Source: Corynebacterium sp. HMSC29G08 (lineage in GTDB: Bacteria; Actinomycetota; Actinomycetes; Mycobacteriales; Mycobacteriaceae). Taken from it: a stretch of 52,484 nucleotides of DNA. Made by a program: the position numbers and the translations under genes. The stretch lies in NCBI RefSeq assembly GCF_001806875.1, contig NZ_KV786248.1, forward strand, positions 1-52,484, given 5' to 3'. Positions 27,305 through 35,808 of the stretch are shown piece after piece (position 1 is the first letter of the stretch; every line of letters begins with the position of its first letter). The notes beneath the pieces are model-generated. The model made no database searches and was not told the origin of the DNA. It saw only the letters and a list, made by a program, of their open reading frames with translations.

Positions 27305-28372
27305 ATGAACACACTCGCCTCACTTGCCCAGTTCGACCGGAGCGGCTTCGACTTTGTCGCCGCTGCGGCGGGCAAGTCTGCCCGCGAGGTGCAGGCCGAG
27401 GGCGTCCAGTACGACCGCGCGAAGCAGTTGGTCGCGGCGGCGCGGACGCTGTGTGTCACTACCTCGCACTCGCGCTACCAGCAGCGCGCGCACCAAGGGG
27501 CGCGCGAAAACGGTCACCGAATCGAGACGCTTGCCTACATTGCGCGCACGGCGAATGCGATCAAAGACGCGACGAAGCGCTGGCACTACATCGACACGCT
27601 GTGCAACACGGCCGGGGACTTACCGCTGATCCGCAAGCGGGCGGCGGTGCTGAAGGAGGAGCTGCAGCCGCCCGCGCCGCGCAGCGCGTGCGCTCGCGTC
27701 AAGCACCACGGCGATGGCTTAGCGACGCTACGCGTCACCGGCCCCGCACTCGACATCCAAGCCGCCTACGACGCGGCGAAAAACGACGTCATCACCTGGC
27801 TCGACCAGGAATGCCCGCGAGCCGACTACCTAGTCAAGCTCAGCGTGAACCTGGATTTGGGCGACTACGAGAAGATCCTCTCCGGCGAGGGCAAGGACGT
27901 GACGGTCCGCTTCGCCAACGGGGTCGTCTTGCTGGGCGAGGAGTTCGTGCGCATGAAGTTCTCACAGTTCGGCCACATCATCCTCATCGGCGCGATGGAC
28001 GGCCCCGTCAATGCCTACGACATGCGCCTGGCCACGGAGAAGCACCGCATGATGATGCTCACGGATTCCGCCACCTGCACGTGGAAGGATTGCGACGTGC
28101 CGGCTTCGCGCTGCGACGCCCACCATATGACTGAGCACCGTCACGGCGGCGAAACGGTGGTGAGCAACCTCGGCTGGCTGTGCCGATACCACAACTACCA
28201 GGCGGGGCGTGCTACCCGCGGGCACACCGAGCGCCGCGACGGGCAGATCGTCTACGTCTCACCCACGGGCCAGGTCACGCCTACCGGCGCCGACCACGTG
28301 GCCCGGGCTAGTTCGCGCGAACCAGGAACTGGCCGCGCTGGCCCTGCTCCGCCGCCGTCATCTGGTGGTTGA
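27305..28372 (+). CDS. HNH endonuclease signature protein
   Basis: This 355-residue protein has a helical N-terminal region and a C-terminal HNH zinc module (CTWKDCDVPASRCDAHHMTEH... LCRYHN, residues about 260-298). Proteins of this kind are abundant in corynebacteria, often in several copies, with no settled function. It interrupts the nitrite genes and looks like a passenger. The last 21 codons run antisense over the 3' end of nirK (65-bp overlap), so its Gly/Pro-rich tail is probably a read-on past an older stop. Confidence 0.82.
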   Translation: MNTLASLAQFDRSGFDFVAAAAGKSAREVQAEGVQYDRAKQLVAAARTLCVTTSHSRYQQRAHQGARENGHRIETLAYIARTANAIKDATKRWHYIDTLCNTAGDLPLIRKRAAVLKEELQPPAPRSACARVKHHGDGLATLRVTGPALDIQAAYDAAKNDVITWLDQECPRADYLVKLSVNLDLGDYEKILSGEGKDVTVRFANGVVLLGEEFVRMKFSQFGHIILIGAMDGPVNAYDMRLATEKHRMMMLTDSATCTWKDCDVPASRCDAHHMTEHRHGGETVVSNLGWLCRYHNYQAGRATRGHTERRDGQIVYVSPTGQVTPTGADHVARASSREPGTGRAGPAPPPSSGG

Positions 28373-29477
28373 CAAAGGTGTAGGTGCCCGGCTCGTCGAA
28401 GGTGAGCTCGACAAACCCGCCCTGTGCGGCAAGGAGGTCGAGGGCTTGGGAGCCGGTGTCGTGGGCGTCGCGAAGCGAATAGGTGCCCTCTTTGTAGACG
28501 GTGTCGAAGATTTCGCCGACGACGTGGAAGCTCAACGCGGTGTCGGGGCCTGCGTTGAGCAGCCACACGCGGACAGTGTCGCCGACGCGCGCCTCGATGG
28601 GCCGCTCAACGTATTGCGCGGGGTGGTCGTTGAAGGCGGTCGCGGGCTCGTCGCCATAGATTTCGCGCGCGACGAGGAGGTATTCGCCGTCGACGGGCGA
28701 AAGTTCGGGCGGGTCGATGACGACGGCGCCGACCATGCCCATGCCAATGTGCTGGCTCATCGGCATCGTGCCGCAGTGGTACATCCAGATGCCGGAGCGC
28801 CGCGCGGTGAATTCGTAGGTGAGGTGCTCGCCCGGCTGAATGTCGCGCATGGGTTCGTCGGGGCTGATTTCGCCGGCGTGGAAGTCGATGGAGTGGGTCA
28901 TGTGGCCGCGGTTTTCGATGGTGATGCGGAAGCGGTCGCCGACCCGCCCGCGTAGCGTCGGCCCGGGCGCTTGGCCGTCGAAGGTCCAGGTCTCGCCGTC
29001 GTCTTCGATGGCCCAGGTGTGCTCGTGAAGCTCGCCGCTGGCGGGTGCAAGCGCCGCGTCGCGCCCCTCGCCGCTTGCCGACACCCCCGTGACCCCACTC
29101 GTGACCACATCAAAAGTCATTCCCATCGCCTTATGTCCGGCGATCGTGCACCAGCCCTGCGTGTCCTCGTCGAAGACGCCGAAGTCGTGGGTGACGGTCT
29201 CGCCGGGGTCGATGCGACCGGTGTGGCCGTCGCCAAGTTTGAGGTCGTGCTGCTGGGTATCGGAGTTGGTGATGGTGAGCACGACGTGGGTGCCGGGCGC
29301 GACGTTGATGGTGTCGGGGACGAACGACATGCCTTGGATATCGATGTCGAAGGTGGTGGCGTCCTCACTGATCGGGGCCTGCACGGTGTTGTTGGGGATA
29401 AACGCAAGCGTGAGCCCCACGACGAGGGTGACGACAAGGGCGATGAGCCCCCAGGCGAGAGATTCGGTTCGGTTCAT
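28308..29477 (-). CDS. nirK: Three-domain copper nitrite reductase
   Basis: This 389-residue protein is anchored by a helix (residues 8-27). An N-terminal cupredoxin (about 40-126) carries its own type 1 copper set (H77, C110, H115, M118 or M120). A NirK unit (about 150-389) follows. Aligning to Alcaligenes NirK numbering, type 1 ligands are H195, C235, H243, M248. Type 2 ligands are H200, H234 and H371. The catalytic pair is D198 and H318. All are present, so nitrite reduction to NO outside the membrane is predicted. The extra cupredoxin is a likely internal electron donor. ATGA overlap with the upstream membrane gene implies coupling. Confidence 0.9.
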   Translation of the reverse strand: MNRTESLAWGLIALVVTLVVGLTLAFIPNNTVQAPISEDATTFDIDIQGMSFVPDTINVAPGTHVVLTITNSDTQQHDLKLGDGHTGRIDPGETVTHDFGVFDEDTQGWCTIAGHKAMGMTFDVVTSGVTGVSASGEGRDAALAPASGELHEHTWAIEDDGETWTFDGQAPGPTLRGRVGDRFRITIENRGHMTHSIDFHAGEISPDEPMRDIQPGEHLTYEFTARRSGIWMYHCGTMPMSQHIGMGMVGAVVIDPPELSPVDGEYLLVAREIYGDEPATAFNDHPAQYVERPIEARVGDTVRVWLLNAGPDTALSFHVVGEIFDTVYKEGTYSLRDAHDTGSQALDLLAAQGGFVELTFDEPGTYTFVNHQMTAAEQGQRGQFLVRAN

Positions 29478-30497
29478 GGGAAAGCGACCTTTCTTGCGTG
29501 CAGCACGAGCCCTGCAACCAGTATGGCAAGGCCGATGGGCGGGTTGACCAGCGCGACGACGGCACCGCCGTTGACCACGCCGACCTTGGCAAGCCCGCGA
29601 TCGGGTGCGGTAGCGCGGCGAGTGAGGACGGGCAGGAGGTGACCAAGCGCGCCCGCGACGATTTGCGCGAGCCCGGCGGTGAGGGTGACAACGAGGAGGT
29701 GTGGCGGCAGGTGCACCGCGCCGAGGGCAAGCGCTGCGGCGTCGGCGAACATGGCGCCGAGCAGCCAGAGCGCGCCGGCGGCGACGCTGAGTGCGGGTGC
29801 TGAGAGCGCCCCGTCAAACAGCGTGTCGGCGAGGACGGGCTGCAGTGCGTACGTCCAGGCGAGCGCACACACCAGCAGTGCCCCCCGCAGCAAACGGCGT
29901 GCCGAGCAGCACTGCTGCGGTCGGGAGGGCGAGGCAGTGTGCGACCAGCGCGCGCGGAAGGCGGTTGCGGGCGGTGGTGGAGGCGCGCTTTCCAGTCAGG
30001 GTGGGGAGCAGAGTGAGGACGGTGCCGGCGATGGTCGTCCACGCGAAGCCCCAGACGGCGAGACGGGAGTGTGCGGCGATGTCTTGCATCACGACGGCGG
30101 CGGCCACGGCGAGGGCGAAGAACGCAGCGGCGGCGACGTAGCAGTACGCGGTGACAGCGAAGGGGCCGGGCAGGCCGCGGCGAAGTTTGCGGGCGATGGA
30201 GGCGCCGTGCCACAGCAGTGCGGAGGCGGCGGTGGTGGCGGCGAGGTTGGGGAAGGCGTCGAAAAGCAGCGCGACGAGCGCGAGATTGACCACGGCGAGG
30301 CGCACGTAGAGGGCGGCGGGGCGGGAGGCGGTGCGCGTCAGCGCGTCGGTGAAGTGGGTGGAGTAGGTGAGGATGGCGGTGGTGACGACGCCGAGTGTGA
30401 GTGGGTGGATGATGACCCAGCGTGGGGCGTCGAAAAGTATGCAGGCGAGCGAGACGCTGGCCCAGAACACGATGAGCCCGCCCGTCACCCGACTCAT
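29474..30497 (-). pseudogene. 12-TM paralogue, frameshifted in G6 tract
   Basis: Two overlapping frames (30497 to about 29882, then about 29890 to 29474) together give a protein of about 340 residues homologous to the one at 25984-27198 (WVIIHPLTLGVVTT; AQIVAGALGHLLPVLTRR). They are separated by exactly one extra base in six consecutive C (plus strand, 29881-29886). Removing one base joins GTPFAAG directly to ALLVCALAWTYAL. It could be a real frameshift, a slippery or phase-variable tract, or a sequencing error. The ATG overlaps nothing upstream; the end overlaps the nirK start by ATGA. Confidence 0.85.
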
Positions 30498-30622
30498 TAT
30501 TTCCACGAAAATAATCGTACTAACTGTGCGTTGGGTGGACAAGGCGGCAGCTGAACTAGGAGTTTCGTGAATTGCCTTTCTATACTGGGAAAAGCAGTTG
30601 CCCAAGAAGGAGGGTGTGCAAC
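30498..30622. promoter_or_regulatory. Divergent control region of nirK operon/regulator
   Basis: This 125-bp gap holds CGAAAATAATCGTAC (30506-30520), an AT-centred near-palindrome just upstream of the membrane-protein start. It also has a TATACT -10-like hexamer near 30577 and AAGGAGG before the regulator's ATG. A similar AT-centred palindrome lies upstream of hmp, so both may be bound by the regulator encoded here. Confidence 0.4.
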
Positions 30623-31300
30623 ATGGTCCGCCGACGAGCGCCACGCCCCGCGTTTCAACTCACCGCTGCCGCTGCCGAATTGAGCGCGAAGCAGCGGGAA
30701 GTCTTTCACGCCCTGCAGGCGTTTCCCGACGGGGCGCAAGTCACCGAGCTCTCCAAAAAGCTCGGCATGCACATCAACACCGTGCGCGGCCACCTGGATG
30801 AGTTGATCGCGCAGGAGCTGGTCTCGCGCAGGCAGGCGCACACGGTCGGCCGGGGGCGTCCCTCGCACATCTTCACCGCGCGGGTGCCGCGCGGCAGCGA
30901 GGTGGCGAGCGAGTATACCGAACTCGTCGACATGCTCACCGGGATGCTTGCCGACGGGGACCTGGAGGAAGCCCGCGAGATAGGACAGCAGTGGGCGGCG
31001 AAATCCGGGCACCGCGGCAACGCGCCGGCGGATCTGGACGAGGCAGCCGAGGAGCTCGTGCGCCTACTGCGGGCGATGGGCTTCGACCCGCTCCCGCGCG
31101 AGGACGCCGCAGCCGAGGGGGCCCGCGAAGTGAGCCTGCGCGCCTGCCCGTTCATCGGTCCGGACGGCGAACTGCCGGACCGGACGGTGTGCGCGCTGCA
31201 CGCGGGCTACGTCGACGGGCGGGCGGGCGAGCTCAAGGTCGAGCTCAAGCCCTTTGACCGGCTCAACGAGTGCGGGGCGCGCATCACCGACCCGCGCTAG
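30623..31300 (+). CDS. Winged-helix regulator with C-terminal Cys cluster
   Basis: This 225-residue protein has an N-terminal winged helix (LSAKQREVFHALQAFPDGAQVTELSKKLGMHINTVRGHLDEL, about 20-62). A helical linker follows, then C175, C190 and C217 with H193 close by. The pattern resembles SufR-type regulators that hold an Fe-S cluster through three cysteines. Being divergent to the nirK operon and convergent with hmp, it is the obvious NO- or nitrite-responsive regulator; cluster binding is an inference. AAGGAGG fixes the ATG at 30623. The TAG overlaps the hmp stop codon on the other strand. Confidence 0.82.
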   Translation: MVRRRAPRPAFQLTAAAAELSAKQREVFHALQAFPDGAQVTELSKKLGMHINTVRGHLDELIAQELVSRRQAHTVGRGRPSHIFTARVPRGSEVASEYTELVDMLTGMLADGDLEEAREIGQQWAAKSGHRGNAPADLDEAAEELVRLLRAMGFDPLPREDAAAEGAREVSLRACPFIGPDGELPDRTVCALHAGYVDGRAGELKVELKPFDRLNECGARITDPR

Positions 31301-32457
31301 TTGATGAGCCAGTCGTTCGGGCTAAACAGCTCGAAGTAGACGTTGGCAGGCGCCTTGTCGGCGAGGTCCTCGCGGATGGCCTGCAGGAAGTTTGCGCCGC
31401 CGCAGAGGTAGACGTCGGCACCGGCGACATCTGCTTCGGCGATGGTGACGCGCTCGCCTTCGCTGCGGAAGCTCGCGCGCACCTCGGCGTTGGGGAGCTT
31501 GTCCGCCAGCGCACGGGTCTCTGCACGCTGCGCCCAGGAGTCCTCGGAATCGTCGGCGTGCAGGTAGAGCACCTTGCGGCCCGAGTTGGTGCGGGCCAGG
31601 TGGCCCAAGATGCCCACCATCGGGGTGGAGCCGATGCCGCTGGAGATCAGAACGACCGGGTTCTCGCCATCCTGGAGGACGAGGTCGCCGGCGGCGAGGG
31701 TGGCGTCGACGGTGTCGCCGACTTCGACGTGTTCGCGCAGGAAGGTGGAGACCTCGCCGTCGTTTTCTACGGCGATGCGGTAGGAGTGCGCGTCGCCTTC
31801 GATGATGGAGTATTGGCGGAGTTGGCGTGCGTCGTCGTCAAGCTTGACGCCCACGGAGGTGTACTGGCCGGGCCGTGGGGCGGTGAAATCGCCGGAAAGG
31901 GTGTAGGTGAACACCGTGTCGGTGAGCTGCTCCTTGGCGGTGACGGTCGCGTGGCGGAAGACGTCGCCGTCGGTGACGCCGTCGGAGGCGTAGAGCTTGG
32001 CCTCGTGCGTGATGAGCACGTCGGCCATGAGCCAGTAGACGGCGTCCCAGGCTTCCGCGACCTCAGGGGTGACCGCGTCGCCGAGGACTTCGGCGATCGC
32101 GGCCATGAGGTTGTCGTGCACGATCTGGTACTGGTCCTTGCGGATGCCCAGCGAGACGTGCTTGTGTGCGATGCGATCCAGCATCATGACTGGGTCCGGC
32201 GCCGACGGGTCGACCAGCTGGGTGGCGAAGGTCGCGACGGAGGCGGCCAGGGCCTTTTGCTGCGCGCCCTGCTTCTGGTTGCCGCGGTTGAACGTGTCGG
32301 CGATGAGTTCCGGGTGGGCGGCGAACATCTTGGAGTAGAATGTCTTGGTGATCGTCTCGATGTTCTCGCCCACCGGCGGAAGCGTTGCCTTGATGATTTC
32401 GGCGTGCTCATCGCTTAAGTAGTTGAGTTTCGGGTTGGGCTTTTCTGCGAGGTACAT
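31297..32457 (-). CDS. hmp: Flavohaemoglobin, NO dioxygenase
   Basis: This 386-residue protein has a globin domain with proximal His100 in RIAHKHVSLGI. It is followed by a ferredoxin-reductase FAD domain (RQYSI) and an NAD(P)H domain (SSGIGSTPM, YLCGGANF). It oxidises NO to nitrate with O2 and NADH in the cytoplasm. Next to nirK it would detoxify NO made from nitrite. Its stop shares four bases (CTAG) with the regulator's stop. A candidate operator lies 40-60 bp upstream of its ATG. Confidence 0.95.
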   Translation of the reverse strand: MYLAEKPNPKLNYLSDEHAEIIKATLPPVGENIETITKTFYSKMFAAHPELIADTFNRGNQKQGAQQKALAASVATFATQLVDPSAPDPVMMLDRIAHKHVSLGIRKDQYQIVHDNLMAAIAEVLGDAVTPEVAEAWDAVYWLMADVLITHEAKLYASDGVTDGDVFRHATVTAKEQLTDTVFTYTLSGDFTAPRPGQYTSVGVKLDDDARQLRQYSIIEGDAHSYRIAVENDGEVSTFLREHVEVGDTVDATLAAGDLVLQDGENPVVLISSGIGSTPMVGILGHLARTNSGRKVLYLHADDSEDSWAQRAETRALADKLPNAEVRASFRSEGERVTIAEADVAGADVYLCGGANFLQAIREDLADKAPANVYFELFSPNDWLIN

Positions 32458-32500
32458 CGGTAGCCTTTCTCGTCGTGAAAAGAATAATGACGATTTTAAC

Positions 32501-32518
32501 CGTAGATATTAATCTTCG
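32501..32518. promoter_or_regulatory. Candidate operator upstream of hmp
   Basis: CGTAGAT and ATCTTCG flank ATTA, an 18-bp palindrome with a single mismatch, in the 120-bp divergent gap between hmp and mshA. It partly resembles CGAAAATAATCGTAC in front of the nirK operon. This is proposed as a binding site for the local Cys-bearing regulator; no experiment or database match supports it here. Confidence 0.35.
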
Positions 32519-32577
32519 AGGTTCTGGGCCAGACGCTTCTCATCCTTGCGTCGCTGCGCCGCGCTAGTCTGGCCCGC

Positions 32578-33840
32578 ATGCGCGTTGCCATGATTTCCAT
32601 GCACACTTCGCCGCTTGAGCAGCCCGGGATGGGCGATGCGGGTGGGCTCAACGTTTACGTCCACAACACCGCCATCCAACTTGCGCGGCGCGGAGTGGAA
32701 GTGGACGTGTTTACGCGCGCTACGCGCCCCAGCCAGGGCGAAATTGTGCAGGTGGAGGACGGCTATCGGGTAGTTAACATCGTTGCCGGACCGTACGAGG
32801 GCCTGGAGAAAGAGGACCTGCCGACGCAGCTTGCGGCGTTTTCGGGTGGCGTGGTGCAGTTCGCACGTGCCAACAGTCTGGACTATGACCTGATCCATTC
32901 GCACTACTGGCTCTCTGGCCAGGTGGGTTGGTTGCTGTCAGATCTGGCGGGCGTGCCGTTGGTGCATACGGGGCATACGTGGGCGGCGGTGAAGAACGCC
33001 GCGGGTGCTGATGCCGGCGAGTCTGAGGCACGCCGCATCTGTGAGCAGCAACTTGTGGACAATGCCGAGGCGTTAGTGGTCAACACCGAAGATGAGACGA
33101 CGCAGCTCGCGCGGTTCTATGACGTGGACCCGGAAAAGATCGACGTGGTCAGCCCCGGCGCTGACACGCAGTTGTTCACCCCGGGCACGAATCGCAACAC
33201 GGAGATGGCGCGCCGCCAGCTGGGCATTCCCCTGCACGCGAAGGTGGTGGCGTTTGTTGGCCGTTTGCAGGACTTCAAGGGTCCGCAGGTGCTGCTTCGC
33301 GCGATGGGTGAGGTAGCGCGGCGTGGGAAGGTGGATACGCCGCTGTGCGTGATTATTTGTGGTGGTGCGTCGGGGTCTGGCGCGAGTGTGGAGCGCTACC
33401 GCGACATTGCGCAGGAGGAGGGCATTGCGTGCATCACCAGGTTTTTGGGCCCGCGCCCGCCGCAGGAGCTGGTGAGTGTGTATCAGGCTGCCGATGTTAT
33501 TGCGGTGCCCAGCTACAACGAGAGCTTTGGCCTGGTCGCGGTTGAGGCGCAGTCCACGGGCACCCCGGTGGTTGCCGCGCGCGTGGGTGGCCTGCCACTT
33601 GCGGTGGCGGATCATGAGACCGGTCTTTTGGTAGACGGCCACTGTTCGGCCGGCTGGGCGGATGCGTTGGAGCTTTTGCTTACAGACGACTCTTTACGCA
33701 CCACCATGGGCCGCGCCGCCACCGGGCACGCCGCGAGATTCAGTTGGGCTGCCTCCGCGGAGCGTCTCATCGAGGTATACGAAGAGACGCTGTCTGGCTT
33801 CGAACCCGGCCAAACAACCCGCCAACCTGCGGGAATGTAG
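32578..33840 (+). CDS. mshA: Mycothiol glycosyltransferase MshA
   Basis: This 420-residue GT-B glycosyltransferase (GT4 family) joins GlcNAc to inositol-3-phosphate, the first step of mycothiol synthesis. The N-terminal [24 protein letters not shown] is characteristic of MshA. The C-terminal domain carries [13 protein letters not shown] and the nucleotide-binding [19 protein letters not shown]. It marks the right end of the nitrite/NO island and resumes the conserved actinobacterial order (mshA, gpmA, senX3, regX3). Confidence 0.95.
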   Translation: MRVAMISMHTSPLEQPGMGDAGGLNVYVHNTAIQLARRGVEVDVFTRATRPSQGEIVQVEDGYRVVNIVAGPYEGLEKEDLPTQLAAFSGGVVQFARANSLDYDLIHSHYWLSGQVGWLLSDLAGVPLVHTGHTWAAVKNAAGADAGESEARRICEQQLVDNAEALVVNTEDETTQLARFYDVDPEKIDVVSPGADTQLFTPGTNRNTEMARRQLGIPLHAKVVAFVGRLQDFKGPQVLLRAMGEVARRGKVDTPLCVIICGGASGSGASVERYRDIAQEEGIACITRFLGPRPPQELVSVYQAADVIAVPSYNESFGLVAVEAQSTGTPVVAARVGGLPLAVADHETGLLVDGHCSAGWADALELLLTDDSLRTTMGRAATGHAARFSWAASAERLIEVYEETLSGFEPGQTTRQPAGM

Positions 33841-33851
33841 CAGCGGTGTTG

Positions 33852-35006
33852 CTAGAGGACGCCGAAGTTGTGGGCAATGGAAAGCCCCGCCCAGCGGGTG
33901 ATTTCGTCGACGTGCTGGCCAGCGAGGTTGCCCACCTCAGCCGGGTTGAACTGGCCGCGCGCTGCGTCCTGGGCCACGCGGTTTGCCTCTGCCTGGGCGT
34001 TGGCAATGGCCTGGTTGAGCTTCTCGTTCGGGTTTGGCGGGACGTAGCCGCGGTTCAGCTCGTTGATCTGGTCTTCCAAGCCGCCGAACTCCTGGGTGGC
34101 GGGCAGGAAGTCGGCGTGGGGAGCGTCAGACGGGGCGAGGGTGAAGTGCTCGTTGACCTGGCCGTCCGGGATCCCAAATGCTTCCTCCACAATACGGTCG
34201 GCGGCCTGCGCTTTGCCTAAAGGACCCAGCACCATGGAGGTCACGCCGATGACGGAGCCGTCGCGCGGGTCATAGTTCACGCCGCCCGAGTCGCCCTGGA
34301 CGTAGTTCAAGTTCCACGAGAACACACCGTCACGGTTGCGGAAGAGCTGCGTGCCGCAGGTGCGGCCCGTGGTAGAGCCGTCTTTGCAGATCGGCTGGCC
34401 AGCAACGTCGAAGGAGACCTCGCCTGGGCGCAGGGTGCGGTAGTCCTTCAGTGTGGTCAGCTCCACGGGAGCGCTCGGGCCCTCACCTGTGGAGGTTTTG
34501 GATTGGGAGACGTGGGTGGGGTTGACGTTAGCGTCGATAAGCACGAAGCCCCAATCAGCCGTGGTGTACGTGGCAACCGGATCGGCCAGGTTCATCGCTG
34601 CCGGCGGGACGTAATTCGCGCGGCCGCGCACACCGATCGGCTGGTAGCTGCCACCCACGTTGACCTGCACCTGGTCAGTCATATCCGGCAGGTTTGGCAA
34701 CGGGGTAATGCAGTGCGACGCAGTCAACATCACCTTCTGCTCCGAACCATCCAAATGCCGGATCGTGCCGGACGGGCCCTGGGAGCACACGTAGGTGAAA
34801 AATGACGATGGAACTTTCACGTCATCGCCATACCCATTCTTCACCGTGGCCGGCGGATTCTTCGGCATGATGCGCATCGGCGCACCCGGCGCAGCCAGCG
34901 CAGGCTCAGCCGCAACGGCCGGGGAAGCAAAGGTGGAAGCAAAGGTGGAGACAAAAACAGTGGCCGCCGCGAGGCAAGCTGCGGCCCGAGAGGTTGAAAA
35001 TCGCAT
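33852..35006 (-). CDS. Secreted trypsin-like serine protease
   Basis: This 384-residue protein begins with a Sec signal peptide (about residues 1-33). A chymotrypsin-fold domain follows with His98 (TASHC), Asp151 (TADWGF) and Ser240 (QGDSGG). Two cysteine pairs are likely. The last 100 residues form a helical tail ([18 protein letters not shown]). Substrate is unknown. It is convergent with mshA and divergent from gpmA, whose start is only 34 bp away, so the promoters overlap. Confidence 0.9.
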   Translation of the reverse strand: MRFSTSRAAACLAAATVFVSTFASTFASPAVAAEPALAAPGAPMRIMPKNPPATVKNGYGDDVKVPSSFFTYVCSQGPSGTIRHLDGSEQKVMLTASHCITPLPNLPDMTDQVQVNVGGSYQPIGVRGRANYVPPAAMNLADPVATYTTADWGFVLIDANVNPTHVSQSKTSTGEGPSAPVELTTLKDYRTLRPGEVSFDVAGQPICKDGSTTGRTCGTQLFRNRDGVFSWNLNYVQGDSGGVNYDPRDGSVIGVTSMVLGPLGKAQAADRIVEEAFGIPDGQVNEHFTLAPSDAPHADFLPATQEFGGLEDQINELNRGYVPPNPNEKLNQAIANAQAEANRVAQDAARGQFNPAEVGNLAGQHVDEITRWAGLSIAHNFGVL

Positions 35007-35040
35007 ACCTCACAGCCTAAAGCGTGGCATGCTTGAATGC

Positions 35041-35787
35041 ATGGGTAACGGAAAGCTGATCCTGGTCCGTCACGGCCAGAGCGAATGGAACAAGTCGAAT
35101 CAATTCACCGGTTGGGTAGACGTTGACCTGACCGAGCAGGGTGAGAGCGAGGCAGTCAACGCCGGCAAGCTCATGGTGGAAAAAAATGTCCTGCCGGACA
35201 TCGTGTTCACCTCCCTGCTGCGCCGCGCAATCCGCACCGCAAACATTGCGCTGAACGCAGCAGATCGCCACTGGATTCCGGTGGTTCGCAACTGGCGTCT
35301 TAATGAGCGTCACTACGGCAAGCTACAGGGGCTGAACAAGGCAGAGATCCGCGACCAGTTCGGCGAAGAGCAGTTCATGTCTTGGCGCCGCTCCTACGAC
35401 ACCCCGCCACCAGCTATTGACACGGACAACGAGTACGCGCAGACCAATGACCCACGCTACGCGTTCCTGGAGGAAGTGCCGCGCACCGAGTGCCTCAAGG
35501 ACGTGGTGGAGCGCTTCACCCCGTACTACGTGGACGTTATCCGCCCGGAGATCCTTGCCGGCAAGACGGTGATGGTTGCCGCACATGGCAACTCCCTGCG
35601 CGCGCTGGTGAAGTACCTGGACGGCATCTCTGATGAGGACATCGCTGGCCTGAACATCCCGACTGGCATGCCGTTGGTCTACGAGTTTGATGAGGACGGC
35701 CGTTTGGCCAACCCGGGCGGCACCTACCTCGACCCGGAGGCAGCAGCTGCCGGTGCCGCCGCTGTGGCAAACCAGGGCAAGAAGTAG
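35041..35787 (+). CDS. gpmA: Phosphoglycerate mutase, BPG-dependent
   Basis: This 248-residue glycolytic enzyme interconverts 3- and 2-phosphoglycerate. The phosphorylated histidine is His11 in [10 protein letters not shown], and the second active-site His is in [11 protein letters not shown]. Length and insertions (RSYDTPPP) match the BPG-dependent family. ATG at 35041 is chosen because the upstream frame is antisense to the protease gene. It is followed by senX3, the usual actinobacterial neighbour. Confidence 0.96.
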   Translation: MGNGKLILVRHGQSEWNKSNQFTGWVDVDLTEQGESEAVNAGKLMVEKNVLPDIVFTSLLRRAIRTANIALNAADRHWIPVVRNWRLNERHYGKLQGLNKAEIRDQFGEEQFMSWRRSYDTPPPAIDTDNEYAQTNDPRYAFLEEVPRTECLKDVVERFTPYYVDVIRPEILAGKTVMVAAHGNSLRALVKYLDGISDEDIAGLNIPTGMPLVYEFDEDGRLANPGGTYLDPEAAAAGAAAVANQGKK

Positions 35788-35808
35788 CTCACTGGAGTTT
35801 GACTCGGT

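Noticed and set aside
29474..30497. Two separate genes instead of one frameshifted gene
   Set aside because: Neither half alone corresponds to the paralogue, and removing one base restores continuity.
33838..33854. Terminator between mshA and the protease gene
   Set aside because: The TAGCA/TGCTA stem has only 5 bp and no U-tract.
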